Below, piece by piece: positions 33,990-42,940 of a stretch of 64,000 nt of DNA (positions within the stretch are counted from its first letter, which is position 1; each line of letters opens with the position of its first letter). The translations under genes and the position numbers were made by a program. Source of the DNA: Bacteroidota bacterium (lineage in GTDB: Bacteria; Bacteroidota; Bacteroidia; Chitinophagales; Chitinophagaceae). The notes beneath the pieces were generated by a model. It was not told where the DNA came from, did no database searches, and was given only the letters and a program-made list of their open reading frames with translations. The DNA is taken from assembly GCA_023428755.1 (NCBI GenBank), contig JAEYWX010000029.1, positions 124,001-188,000 of the forward strand, given 5' to 3'.

Positions 33990-36530
33990 TTACGCCGAAT
34001 TCCTCGCCGCATTAATAATTCCAAACGAACTTCGGATGATGAGTTTTTCGTACGCTGCTTTGTGTGGCGATTGTTGTCCACGCTCATTCATTTCTCTGCA
34101 TTTGGCAATGGCATATTGCTGAATGGTAATGAGCGGCATCACAATCCGTTCACGCATTTGAATGGATAATTGTTCAACCGGGTAATCTTCCATCAACTCG
34201 GTATTACCGCTCAACAGCAACACATATTTCTTCGTGAGTTCGTATTCGTTGTAAATCTTCTGCCATATTTCGCCATACACCGGATGATCACGCAGGTATT
34301 CCGTTAACGGGAAAAAACATTTCTTCATCGCCATCTCACAATTATCGATCAGTGTTTTAATGAAGAGTGAATTTTGATACAGGGTTTTGATCTCAGCAAA
34401 TCGTCCCTGATCGTCTAATGCTTTCAACGCTGTACCTACACCGTAATAACCGGTTACATTTTGTTTGATCTGGCTCCATGCACCTACATACGGAATGGCT
34501 CGGAGATCTTTCAATTCCAGACGGGAAGAACCACCACGTTTGGCAGGACGGCTGGCAATATTGGTTTCGCTGTAATATTTCAACGGACTCACATCCACCA
34601 GGTATTGCATAAAATAGGGATGCTTCTTCAATTCCACATACGCATCAAAACTTGTTTTGGCTACTTCCATGATCAATGCTTCTTCTTCTTTGTGCAACGC
34701 TTTGGTTGAAGAAAACAAATCGTTGCTGATACCTGCATTCAATAATTGTTCAATATTGAACTGTGCCGAATCTTGTGTTCCAAAATTGGAACTTACGGTT
34801 TGTCCCTGTATGGTGAGTTGAATTTCTTTGTTGGAAATCTGGTTGCCCATGGATGCATAGAAGCGATGTGTTTTACCGCCACCACGTGCCGGAGGTCCAC
34901 CACGACCATCGAAAAACACAACACTGTAACCATATTCACTGGAGATGCGGGTAAGTTCTTCTTTGGCTTTGTAAATACCCCAGTTGGCCATGAGGTAACC
35001 ACCATCTTTGGTGCCATCGCTAAAACCTAGCATGATGGTCTGTTGCTTTTTGCGTTGCTGCAAATGATCTTTGTACACTTCGTTTTCATACAACGCCTTC
35101 ATTACAACCGGTGCATTTTGCAGATCATCCACTGTTTCAAACAACGGCACAATATCTATGGGCATCGCATCTTTGGTCCAGCCGCTTAACAGCAAGAGTT
35201 GAAACACTTCCATTACATTTTCTGCACTGGTACATTGGCTGATGATGTAACGGTTGCATCCATCTTCGCCATTCGACTGTTGAATGGTGCGGATATTATA
35301 CATCACATCCAGTGTTTCTTTTACCAATTCATTCGATGCTTTATGCTCTGCATCTGTTTTGTACGCAGGCAAATAGGGAAATGAAACAGAAGGATCATTA
35401 GCAGCTATGGCCGACAATACCTGTTTGTGTACCGAACTGTCTTGCCGTATATCGAGTGATGCAAAATGCAAACCAAACAACTGCACACGGTTGATCAGTT
35501 GTTCAACCGATTGCTGAAACAATCCATTGTGCTGATGAATAAGGATACTTCTTATTTCAAACAGCGTAGCCAGTATTTCATCTTTGTGCAAACTGGTGGT
35601 ATGGCCGGGAATAAAAATGTTATCGTAGAGTTTCTTTTCCAGTTCGGCCAGTAACACATCCACACCATGAAACGTGAGCCTGCGTTTTAAACGGCGAACT
35701 TCTAAGTAATAGCATTTAATAATCGAGCCACGCAGTAACGCTGCTACTTTCAAGGTAATATCCGTTACTACAAAGGGATTGCCATCTCTGTCGCCACCGG
35801 GCCAAAAGCCCATACGGATCAATGGTTGGTTAAAATCTATTCCCAACTGTAATTGATTTTTTATGGAGCTGTAAATTTTTCCGGCGGCTGTATAAAATAC
35901 ATTTTCCAGGTACCAGATCAAACTCACGGCTTCATCGTATGGCGTAGGACGTTGCTTTTTTAAGAACGGTGTTTTGCCCAACTGTTGTAAATACGTATTG
36001 ATAAGTGCTGCATTGTTCTCCGCCAATGCTTTCGACAGATCATGAATAATACCCAATACCGAACCGGGATAAAATTGAGTAGGGTGTGCCGTTAATACAA
36101 GGCGGATGCAATAATCGCTGAGTTTTTGTTCCAGCTCTTTTTCTTTGTGCTTCAACTGTACTTCGTTGAACAGTTGTTTGAGCGAACCAGATCCCTGCAT
36201 ATCATTTACTTCACGAAACGAAGCATCTTCCAGTGCATCAAACAACACGATCTGTCGCTCGGCATATTGCACAAAGCGAAACAGCAGATCGATCTGCTCC
36301 TGCTCTTTCTGATAGGTAGTGTGACGGCTGAAAAAATCTTCCAGTATTTCCAACGGGCTTTGTTTTTTCTTGTAGCCGTCTTCGCTGTTGGTAAGCAGTA
36401 ACGACAAAAGAATACCTGTCCGCTCAATACGATGAAACGGAAGCGAAGTAAACAAGCTGTTGTAGAGTTGAAACCTGATCCCTACCAGGTTCTTAAATTG
36501 TTGCAGCCGTGCTGCATGTGAAAATGACAT
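33990..36530 (-). CDS. ppc: Phosphoenolpyruvate carboxylase
   Basis: Carboxylates PEP to oxaloacetate to refill the TCA cycle. The 846 residues are slightly short for the family (about 880-930). Key motifs are present: catalytic His149 in RLVLTAHPTQ, GFWPGGDRDGNPFV, LGFSDGTKDGGYLMANW, and the mobile loop FFDGRGGPPARGGG with KTHRFYASMG. The C-terminus reads FGIINAARNSA, whereas well-studied enzymes end in RNTG with an essential last Gly, so allosteric or catalytic details may differ. It stands alone on the minus strand. Confidence 0.93.
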   Translation of the reverse strand: MSFSHAARLQQFKNLVGIRFQLYNSLFTSLPFHRIERTGILLSLLLTNSEDGYKKKQSPLEILEDFFSRHTTYQKEQEQIDLLFRFVQYAERQIVLFDALEDASFREVNDMQGSGSLKQLFNEVQLKHKEKELEQKLSDYCIRLVLTAHPTQFYPGSVLGIIHDLSKALAENNAALINTYLQQLGKTPFLKKQRPTPYDEAVSLIWYLENVFYTAAGKIYSSIKNQLQLGIDFNQPLIRMGFWPGGDRDGNPFVVTDITLKVAALLRGSIIKCYYLEVRRLKRRLTFHGVDVLLAELEKKLYDNIFIPGHTTSLHKDEILATLFEIRSILIHQHNGLFQQSVEQLINRVQLFGLHFASLDIRQDSSVHKQVLSAIAANDPSVSFPYLPAYKTDAEHKASNELVKETLDVMYNIRTIQQSNGEDGCNRYIISQCTSAENVMEVFQLLLLSGWTKDAMPIDIVPLFETVDDLQNAPVVMKALYENEVYKDHLQQRKKQQTIMLGFSDGTKDGGYLMANWGIYKAKEELTRISSEYGYSVVFFDGRGGPPARGGGKTHRFYASMGNQISNKEIQLTIQGQTVSSNFGTQDSAQFNIEQLLNAGISNDLFSSTKALHKEEEALIMEVAKTSFDAYVELKKHPYFMQYLVDVSPLKYYSETNIASRPAKRGGSSRLELKDLRAIPYVGAWSQIKQNVTGYYGVGTALKALDDQGRFAEIKTLYQNSLFIKTLIDNCEMAMKKCFFPLTEYLRDHPVYGEIWQKIYNEYELTKKYVLLLSGNTELMEDYPVEQLSIQMRERIVMPLITIQQYAIAKCREMNERGQQSPHKAAYEKLIIRSSFGIINAARNSA

Positions 36531-36695
36531 AGTAATCCTGTTTTAAGGCAGGCAATCGTGGCACGAAAGATAAAAAGAAATGAAGGGCTGAAAAAATTTG
36601 TTTATGCAAACGAAAGCCGCCTTACGGGGCGGTTGTGCTTTTCCAGAATTAGCTGAAGTACTTGATAGGTGTGTTAAAAATCGAAGGAAGTGTTT

Positions 36696-36983
36696 TTAAA
36701 GGCTGTTTATGAGTAATAAGGTTTCATGGTTCCTTGGTTGTTGTTTATTGGTTGCATGTAAAATGCATGCTTGCTTTATCTGTATTTTCTTTTTTATTTT
36801 CATTTCAGGTTTCAACAAATGAACGCTTGTAAACTGAAACAGATCATTCGAAATAGATTTGGCAACAAGCTTTGCTGTTTGCTGTATGTTCTCTTGTTTG
36901 CTTACGAACAACCGTGTGTAGGTTTGGTTCCTGAGTAACACCCAGGCTGAAAGCACAAGTACTACCAAAATTCCTTTTTTCAT
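36696..36983 (-). CDS. Small membrane-anchored hypothetical protein
   Basis: A 95-residue protein that starts MKKGILVVLVLSAWVLL, an N-terminal membrane anchor or signal sequence, followed by a basic, Gln/Lys-rich soluble part. No family is recognised. The start at 36983 is chosen for this hydrophobic start; the longer frame to 37091 adds unrelated sequence. A weak CCGCC/GGCGG hairpin lies downstream at 36617-36632. Confidence 0.45.
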   Translation of the reverse strand: MKKGILVVLVLSAWVLLRNQTYTRLFVSKQENIQQTAKLVAKSISNDLFQFTSVHLLKPEMKIKKKIQIKQACILHATNKQQPRNHETLLLINSL

Positions 36984-37121
36984 GTTGAACTGTTTAATTG
37001 TTGATGATGACAGGACAAAGATAGTATGGACATTTCCCGGCACAATCGCATAAATATGTGAAAAGTATTTTTCGTTGTGTGAACTGTACAAAAGTGGAAA
37101 TAAACCGTTTTAGGTGCCAAC

Positions 37122-37147
37122 AAAAAAGCCACATGGCTGTGGCTTTT
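37122..37147 (-). terminator. Terminator of the GIN-domain gene
   Basis: GCCACA (37128-37133) and TGTGGC (37138-37143) pair around a four-base loop; the A-run at 37122-37127 gives six T residues on the minus strand. Confidence 0.75.
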
Positions 37148-37166
37148 GCGGAACTGCATTCATCGA

Positions 37167-37643
37167 TTAATGTACAGTGGTGGTGCTCCACTTTTTGATC
37201 TGCATGTCAATATCATTGTCGGTATAAAATACAATATCACCGATGTTTTTGAGTTCCACTTTCGCTTCACCTGTCATTGTTACCTGTAATTGTTTGGATG
37301 CAAGCGCACCGTTGCTGCGTACATGCGATGCCCCTTTGATCTTGAGCCAACGCAGGTTTTGTACCGGAATAAAAACGGTGATCCTGTTTTTCAATGATCC
37401 TTTTTTACTTACCAGTTTCAATCGGCCTTTTGTGAGATCGTACAACACAGCCTTGGTTGCATTCTCTTCTCCTTTGATGCGGATGGTTGCATCTGTACTT
37501 TCAGTAAGCACAACATCCATGTCGTGGCTTACTTCAATGCTGTAAATCGATTGTGATAATTCGATTTCCCGTGTAACCTCTGCAGCGTTTACAACCGAAA
37601 CAGCTGTAAACATGCTGATGCAGAAAATAAAAATTTGTTTCAT
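37167..37643 (-). CDS. Secreted GIN-domain (DUF2807-like) protein
   Basis: A 158-residue exported protein with a signal peptide (residues 1-21, ending VNA-AE). The mature part alternates short strands typical of the GIN/DUF2807 right-handed beta-helix head domain: YSIEVSHDMDVVLTESTDAT, LVSKKGSLKNRITVFIPV, LRWLKIKGASHVRSNGAL and LQVTMTGEAKVELKNIGDI. The domain is common in Bacteroidota envelope proteins of unknown role; this copy is short, about one domain. The start at 37643 opens the signal peptide. Confidence 0.8.
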   Translation of the reverse strand: MKQIFIFCISMFTAVSVVNAAEVTREIELSQSIYSIEVSHDMDVVLTESTDATIRIKGEENATKAVLYDLTKGRLKLVSKKGSLKNRITVFIPVQNLRWLKIKGASHVRSNGALASKQLQVTMTGEAKVELKNIGDIVFYTDNDIDMQIKKWSTTTVH

Positions 37644-37820
37644 GATGAATAAGGTTTGTGGCTTTCGCCTTTTTTTGATAATGTGTTTAACAGTACAAAG
37701 ATGCAACCGGCTGCAGCCGGTTACAACCGCATATACATGTCATCTGTAAAAGAATGCTTCGTCTTATTTCGGCTGCAGCCCTTGTTGTTACTGCATTCTG
37801 TTTTGGTTACAGGAACTGCA

Positions 37821-37836
37821 TCACATAATCATGTGG
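37821..37836. promoter_or_regulatory. Operator-like palindrome O1 (sensor kinase gene)
   Basis: TCACATA-AT-CATGTGG, a 7-2-7 inverted repeat upstream of the kinase at 37899. A good -7 box TACATTTG lies at 37875-37882, but its distance from the palindrome centre (46.5 nt) is about 15 nt longer than at the other sites, so a direct activating position is less clear here. Confidence 0.5.
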
Positions 37837-37898
37837 TTTTGTGTGACAGCTTGTGTTTTGTGGTTGCTGTTTTCTACATTTGAAGAACGATCAACCGC

Positions 37899-40800
37899 AT
37901 GAGACTTCTTCTTCTTGTTTTTATCTGTTCTGCAGGGCTGCGTGTAGCAGCACAACGGCTTCCGTATGCATTCAACCGCATCAGCACCGACGATGGTATT
38001 GGCTTGCAATCCAATATGCTCTTTAGCATTTACCAGGATAAAAAAGGATATATATGGGTAGGAGGCAGCAATGGTGTGCAGCGGTTTGATGGTGCCAAGT
38101 TTGTTACGTTTAGTCCCGATGGTACAAAAGGTGATCCGTTGCCAACCGTTGCCATTTATCAAATACTTCCCGCCGATAGTGTAAGTATGTGGCTGGCGGC
38201 ATATTCACTTAGAGAGGTGGGTATCTTTAATCCATCTACGTACAGCTATCACAAAGTGCCTATCAAAACATCCGCTGCATTGCCGGCACGTTCCGAATTC
38301 AGAATGTGGCAGGATGGGTATGGCGATACATACATAAATATTCACGGCTATGGAAAAATTGTGAAGTATGACAGCAAGCGGGGAGGATTTACTGAAAATA
38401 CGCCATTGAATAAGTTACCTGCAAACTGGAAAGCTACATTCAATACGTTTCACGATCAGCAAAAAAAACAATACTGGATTGTTACCGACAGCGGGCTGTG
38501 TGTGTATGATGAAGCAAGTAAACAAATGTGGAGCAGAAAGTACAATCCTGCTAATCTTGCGTTGCTGAATAATGAAGCAGTGCAATACAGAGTATCTGAA
38601 TTTTTTATTGATGCACAACGCAGGCATTGGGTGTTTAACTGGCCGGGTGTACAGCAGTACCATTGTTTTGATTCTACCGGTACACGATCGTTACAAGATA
38701 CGGCCGGGTTAAATGGTGTCAATACTTCTTATTCCGAATTGCGGCATTTGCTGCAAACATCAAAAGGGACATTGTGGATCTATGGTCTTGGTAATTTGTT
38801 CAGCCTTGAACCAAGCAACCTTGAAAACAAAGACCGCTTTCAGTTATACCGGAATCAATACCTCGATAACTACGGGATTCGCTACGAATCGGTGCATCAG
38901 TTGTATGAAGATAAAGATGGCATGATCTGGATCGCTACCGATCAGGGTTTGTATTACACATCGCCTTTCTCGGCAGATATTACCAATATTTATCTTTCAA
39001 CGATTCCCGGCTATTTCAGTGTAACAGATCTCATCGAATTGAAAAATGGTGATTACTGGATTTCTACCTGGGGCAAGGGCGTTCTTACACTCAGCAGAAA
39101 TTTTCGCCCCTATACCTCACCGTTATATCGTAACATGAAGGCGGTTGAGAAGTCAAAGCTTACTGCATATCAGCAAACATGGAGTATGTGTCAGCAACGC
39201 TCCACCGGAAAAATTTTTATTGGATGCCAGGCAGGACATCTGATGATTCATGATCCGGCTACGCAACAAACACAATATCTCGAACCGGAGATTTTTGATA
39301 AACGAACCATCCGATACATAACGGAAGATCAACAAAATAATTTGTGGTTTGGTACACAGGCCGGCCGTATTATTAAGTACGATGGATCAACGTATAAAGT
39401 AATGCTTGACCTGGGTGTTGGTGCTATCATTTATAAAATTTTAATTGACAAACAAGGCTGGGCATGGATCGCTACACATGATAAAGGTGTGTATGCACTC
39501 AACACGCAAACCGGAAAAGTTGAACAGCATTATACACCTGATGATGCAAACCAGCCATTGTTTGCAGGAACCTGTTATGATCTGGAACAATTGAACGATA
39601 GTATTATTTATGCTGCTACCGAAGCATTGAACATCATCAATAAAAAAACGGGTGTGGTGGAAAAGGTGTCGCTGCGTGAAGGATTACCTTCTAATTCCAT
39701 CAAGCGGTTGCGACTGGATAACAGCGGTTATTTATGGATCATTACACACAAGGGTTTGTCCCGTTACGATCATAAACGAAAGAGCTTTACAAGTTATGGT
39801 CGAAAGGATGGAATACTCATTGCTGAATCATCTGATAAAGCAGACTATATCTGCAGCGAAGGTTACCTGATGTTTACGGGTACCAACAGTCTGTTATTTT
39901 TTAAACCGGAAACATTCCGCAGAAGTATTCCGCCACCCGATGTTACTATCACTGATTTTTTACTGGGCAGCGAATATCAATTGCTTGATTCGTTACAGCG
40001 CTTACCGGAAATACGGTTGATGCCCGATCAAAATAATTTTATGATCAGCTTTGCCTGTCTTGATTATAAAAACCGTGATAAGTTTATTTACTATTATAAA
40101 ATGGAAGGGCTGCATAACGATTGGATCAGAGCCGATCGGTTGTCGATTCCTTTTACAGCATTGGCGCCGGGTCATTATACTTTTTTGGTAAAAGCAGAAA
40201 GCCTGGATGGAATGATCTCAGAAAACATCAGTTCGCTGCGCATTTATGTAAAACCACCTTTCTGGCGTACCAAATGGTTTATTGCTACATTGCTGGTGCT
40301 GGTGGCGTTGATTGCTTACAGTATGCACCGGCTCCGTTTGCATCGCTATTTTGCGGTAGAAAAGATCCGTAACCGTGTGGCCCGTGATCTGCACGATGAT
40401 ATGGGCAGCACCCTCAGCACCATCAATATTCTCAGCTCTATGGCAAAAGCCAAGTTGAATACAGATACGATGAAAACGGGTGAGTACATTAATAAGATCA
40501 GCGATAACAGTCAGCGAATGATGGAAGCGATGGATGATATAGTGTGGGCTATCAAACCATCGAACGACAGTATGCAAAAAGTAGTGGCACGTATGCGGGA
40601 GTTTGCTACCAGTGTATTTGAAGCAAAAGATATTGACCTTGAATTTAAAGCCGATGAGGAAGTGAATGAGGCGAAGATCGATATGGAAGCCCGGAGGGAT
40701 TTTTTCCTCATCTTTAAAGAAGCAGTGAATAATGCAGCGAAGTATTCTAAGTGCAGCAAAGCGCTGGTGCATGTAAGTGTAGAAAAAACAAAATTGATAT

Positions 40801-40967
40801 TGCGTGTAAAAGATAATGGGGTTGGGTTTGATGTGAAAGCAGCCGATGGAGGAAATGGGTTGGGCAATATGCAAAAGCGTACCGATGCATTAAAAGGAAC
40901 ACTTCAAATCAGTTCGAAACAGGGAGAAGGAACAGATGTTGTATTAACAGTACCGCTCAATCCATAA
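37899..40967 (+). CDS. Propeller-type sensor histidine kinase (NarX/LuxR-partner type)
   Basis: A 1022-residue membrane sensor. A signal peptide (residues 1-19) leads to a large periplasmic beta-propeller made of regulator-type repeats (GYIWVGGSNGVQRFDG, GMIWIATDQGLYYTSP, NNLWFGTQAGRIIKYDG, GYLWIITHKGLSRYD), a Y_Y_Y domain (about 700-785), one transmembrane helix (FIATLLVLVALIAYSM) and a HisKA_3 dimerisation helix with phospho-acceptor His832 in ARDLHDDMGS, then an HATPase domain (FKEAVNNAAKYSK, DNGVGFD, GNGLGNMQKR). It has no receiver domain, so it needs a separate regulator; the NarL-type protein at 42146 is the obvious partner. The next gene begins four bases after its stop. Confidence 0.93.
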   Translation: MRLLLLVFICSAGLRVAAQRLPYAFNRISTDDGIGLQSNMLFSIYQDKKGYIWVGGSNGVQRFDGAKFVTFSPDGTKGDPLPTVAIYQILPADSVSMWLAAYSLREVGIFNPSTYSYHKVPIKTSAALPARSEFRMWQDGYGDTYINIHGYGKIVKYDSKRGGFTENTPLNKLPANWKATFNTFHDQQKKQYWIVTDSGLCVYDEASKQMWSRKYNPANLALLNNEAVQYRVSEFFIDAQRRHWVFNWPGVQQYHCFDSTGTRSLQDTAGLNGVNTSYSELRHLLQTSKGTLWIYGLGNLFSLEPSNLENKDRFQLYRNQYLDNYGIRYESVHQLYEDKDGMIWIATDQGLYYTSPFSADITNIYLSTIPGYFSVTDLIELKNGDYWISTWGKGVLTLSRNFRPYTSPLYRNMKAVEKSKLTAYQQTWSMCQQRSTGKIFIGCQAGHLMIHDPATQQTQYLEPEIFDKRTIRYITEDQQNNLWFGTQAGRIIKYDGSTYKVMLDLGVGAIIYKILIDKQGWAWIATHDKGVYALNTQTGKVEQHYTPDDANQPLFAGTCYDLEQLNDSIIYAATEALNIINKKTGVVEKVSLREGLPSNSIKRLRLDNSGYLWIITHKGLSRYDHKRKSFTSYGRKDGILIAESSDKADYICSEGYLMFTGTNSLLFFKPETFRRSIPPPDVTITDFLLGSEYQLLDSLQRLPEIRLMPDQNNFMISFACLDYKNRDKFIYYYKMEGLHNDWIRADRLSIPFTALAPGHYTFLVKAESLDGMISENISSLRIYVKPPFWRTKWFIATLLVLVALIAYSMHRLRLHRYFAVEKIRNRVARDLHDDMGSTLSTINILSSMAKAKLNTDTMKTGEYINKISDNSQRMMEAMDDIVWAIKPSNDSMQKVVARMREFATSVFEAKDIDLEFKADEEVNEAKIDMEARRDFFLIFKEAVNNAAKYSKCSKALVHVSVEKTKLILRVKDNGVGFDVKAADGGNGLGNMQKRTDALKGTLQISSKQGEGTDVVLTVPLNP

Positions 40968-40970
40968 CAA

Positions 40971-42080
40971 ATGACCCGTTCACTCAGCCAGAAATTCCGC
41001 TTCTTTACATTTGTATGTATTGGGTTGCTGGCGTATGTGCACGGCTATAATTTAAACGATACCTATCTTGCTCCGTTCAGTACGGTAACAGAGCCATTAA
41101 CATTCACCAGTTTTTTTGAATACTTTGTTGCAAACGGATTACTTCGTTTTCGGATTCCATTGTTGTTCATGATATCGGGTTATCTCTATGCCATGTACGA
41201 TCACCGGCCGTATCGTGAGCAAGTGAAGAGAAGATTCCGTTCCTTGATTATTCCGTACTTTTTGTGGAGTGCTTTTGGATTGCTGTTTACGTTTTTGTTG
41301 CAGCAGTTTACGTACACTGCAACGATTGTGTATGCAGCAGGGATCGATCAGCTGGGTGAAAATATTCCTTATACCGAAATTGGAATGTCGGGTATGCTTG
41401 AGCGACTGGTATTTCGCCCCATTTCTTACCAGTTGTGGTTTATTATGTCGCTGTTCTTTTTCAACCTGCTTTATCCTGCCATTCGTTGGATGGTAGTGAA
41501 GTTGCCATATATCTGGTTGCCGTTTACATTCCTTTTATTTTTCGTAGCTGTCATTAATATTCCGTTCATTGATTTCCGTGGCTTGTTTTTCTTTTCATTT
41601 GGTGTATGGATTCAAAAGCGAAACATTTCATTGGAAAAAGGACCCAAATGGTTCAGCCTCGGCATAGCATTTATTGTGTTTCTTGGTCTGTCTGTCATTA
41701 AAACATTTATGGCATTTGAACTGGAACCAACAGCAGTATCCACTTTCATAATTTTACTGGTAATGCATCAAATGGCTGTACTGGCAGGAATTCTGGCGAT
41801 TTGGTTTGGTGCTGATCATGTTGTAACCTGGTGTATGAACCGGAAATGGTTTCATACAGCAAGCAGTTATTCATTTTTTATTTTTGGTTTGCATGTGCCG
41901 CTGTTGCCGTATGTAATGAAATGGGCATTGATGAATACGTCCATGCTGCCCAATTACCGCCTGCTGTGTTACCTGTTTGTACCGCTTCTTGTGCTGTTGT
42001 TTTGTATTTGGTTGGGCAGTGTGCTGCACCGCTTTGTTCCCCGGCTGTACATGCTGCTAACGGGTGGCAGAGGATTTTGA
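40971..42080 (+). CDS. Acyltransferase 3 family membrane protein
   Basis: A 369-residue inner-membrane protein with about ten transmembrane helices. The N-terminal part (FFTFVCIGLLAYVHGYN, FRIPLLFMISGYLYAM, RRFRSLIIPYFLWS) carries the FMISGYL and R-x10-PYFLW landmarks of acyltransferase-3 proteins, which acylate sugars or lipids in the envelope. The usual catalytic His of the first helix may be His24. It starts four bases after the kinase gene and precedes the response regulator, so an operon of kinase, acyltransferase and regulator is plausible, although the regulator also has its own promoter. Confidence 0.8.
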   Translation: MTRSLSQKFRFFTFVCIGLLAYVHGYNLNDTYLAPFSTVTEPLTFTSFFEYFVANGLLRFRIPLLFMISGYLYAMYDHRPYREQVKRRFRSLIIPYFLWSAFGLLFTFLLQQFTYTATIVYAAGIDQLGENIPYTEIGMSGMLERLVFRPISYQLWFIMSLFFFNLLYPAIRWMVVKLPYIWLPFTFLLFFVAVINIPFIDFRGLFFFSFGVWIQKRNISLEKGPKWFSLGIAFIVFLGLSVIKTFMAFELEPTAVSTFIILLVMHQMAVLAGILAIWFGADHVVTWCMNRKWFHTASSYSFFIFGLHVPLLPYVMKWALMNTSMLPNYRLLCYLFVPLLVLLFCIWLGSVLHRFVPRLYMLLTGGRGF

Positions 42081-42083
42081 CAT

Positions 42084-42129
42084 GCACATGTTTATGTGAT
42101 TGGATAGCCGTATTGGAATAGTAATTTTG
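42084..42129 (+). promoter_or_regulatory. Operator O2 and promoter of the response regulator
   Basis: GCACATG-TT-TATGTGA at 42084-42099, then TAATTTTG at 42122-42129, a full match to the TAnnTTTG -7 box. The palindrome centre is 30.5 nt before the -7 box, and its right end runs into TTG at the -33 position. This suggests that the regulator controls its own gene. Confidence 0.7.
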
Positions 42130-42145
42130 TATAAACACAAGTACC

Positions 42146-42781
42146 ATGATTAAAGTAATGCTGTATGAAGACAATCCGCAACTGCGTGAAGGATTAACGA
42201 TGCTGATCGATGGCAGCGACGGGTTTACTGTACTTGCATCTTACAAAAACTGTGATAACGTAACAGATGAAGTGAAGGCGTGGAATCCTGATGTGATCCT
42301 GATGGATATTGATATGCCCGGCACCAATGGAATTGAAGGCTTAAAACTCATTCGATCACAAAACAGCACGGTAAAAATTTTAATGCTTACGGTATTTGAT
42401 GATAACAAGAATGTGTTTGAAGCGATCCGTAACGGAGCAAACGGATATATTCTCAAAAAAACACCCCCTGCCAAACTGCTGGAATATATTGAAGAAGCTG
42501 CCAGCGGCGGCGCACCCATGACGGCTTCCATTGCCACACAGGTGCTCAAAATGTTTTCGCAGGTGAACAGCAGTATTCAAAACGAAGAATACAATTTAAG
42601 CGATCGTGAAAAGCAGGTGCTTCAGTTATTGGTGGATGGATTCAGTTATAAAATGATCGCTTCCGAAATGTTTATTTCTATTGATACGGTACGCAGCCAT
42701 ATCAAAAAGATCTACGAAAAGCTGCACGTCAATTCAAAAAGCGAAGCGGTGGCAAAAGCGTTTAAGGATAAGCTCCTTTAA
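42146..42781 (+). CDS. NarL/FixJ-type response regulator
   Basis: A 211-residue two-component regulator. The receiver domain (1-120) has the acidic pair in MLYEDN, phospho-acceptor Asp54 in VILMDIDMPG and the Lys of the ILKKTPP loop; the C-terminal LuxR-type HTH (about 148-205) reads LSDREKQVLQLLVDGFSYKM and SIDTVRSHIKKIYEKL. Its probable kinase is the product of 37899. NarL-type dimers commonly bind 7-2-7 inverted heptamers, and palindromes of exactly that form stand before this gene and several downstream genes. Confidence 0.95.
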   Translation: MIKVMLYEDNPQLREGLTMLIDGSDGFTVLASYKNCDNVTDEVKAWNPDVILMDIDMPGTNGIEGLKLIRSQNSTVKILMLTVFDDNKNVFEAIRNGANGYILKKTPPAKLLEYIEEAASGGAPMTASIATQVLKMFSQVNSSIQNEEYNLSDREKQVLQLLVDGFSYKMIASEMFISIDTVRSHIKKIYEKLHVNSKSEAVAKAFKDKLL

Positions 42782-42940
42782 TTCTATCATTTCAAGCAGA
42801 TCGTTTTTCAATTCATTCCTTATTTCGATGCATTCGTATGCGATAATTGTACCGTATAATACAGTTCATCCAGCTCTTTCATCATTTGCCCGTAACCCGG
42901 GCTATTTTTGTTTTACTTTATCATCAATTAAACCTTCATC

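Noticed and set aside
40218..40874. Long antisense frame (218 codons) inside the sensor kinase
   Set aside because: It is the shadow of the HisKA/HATPase coding sequence; composition (His, Cys, Ile-rich) is typical of antisense reading.
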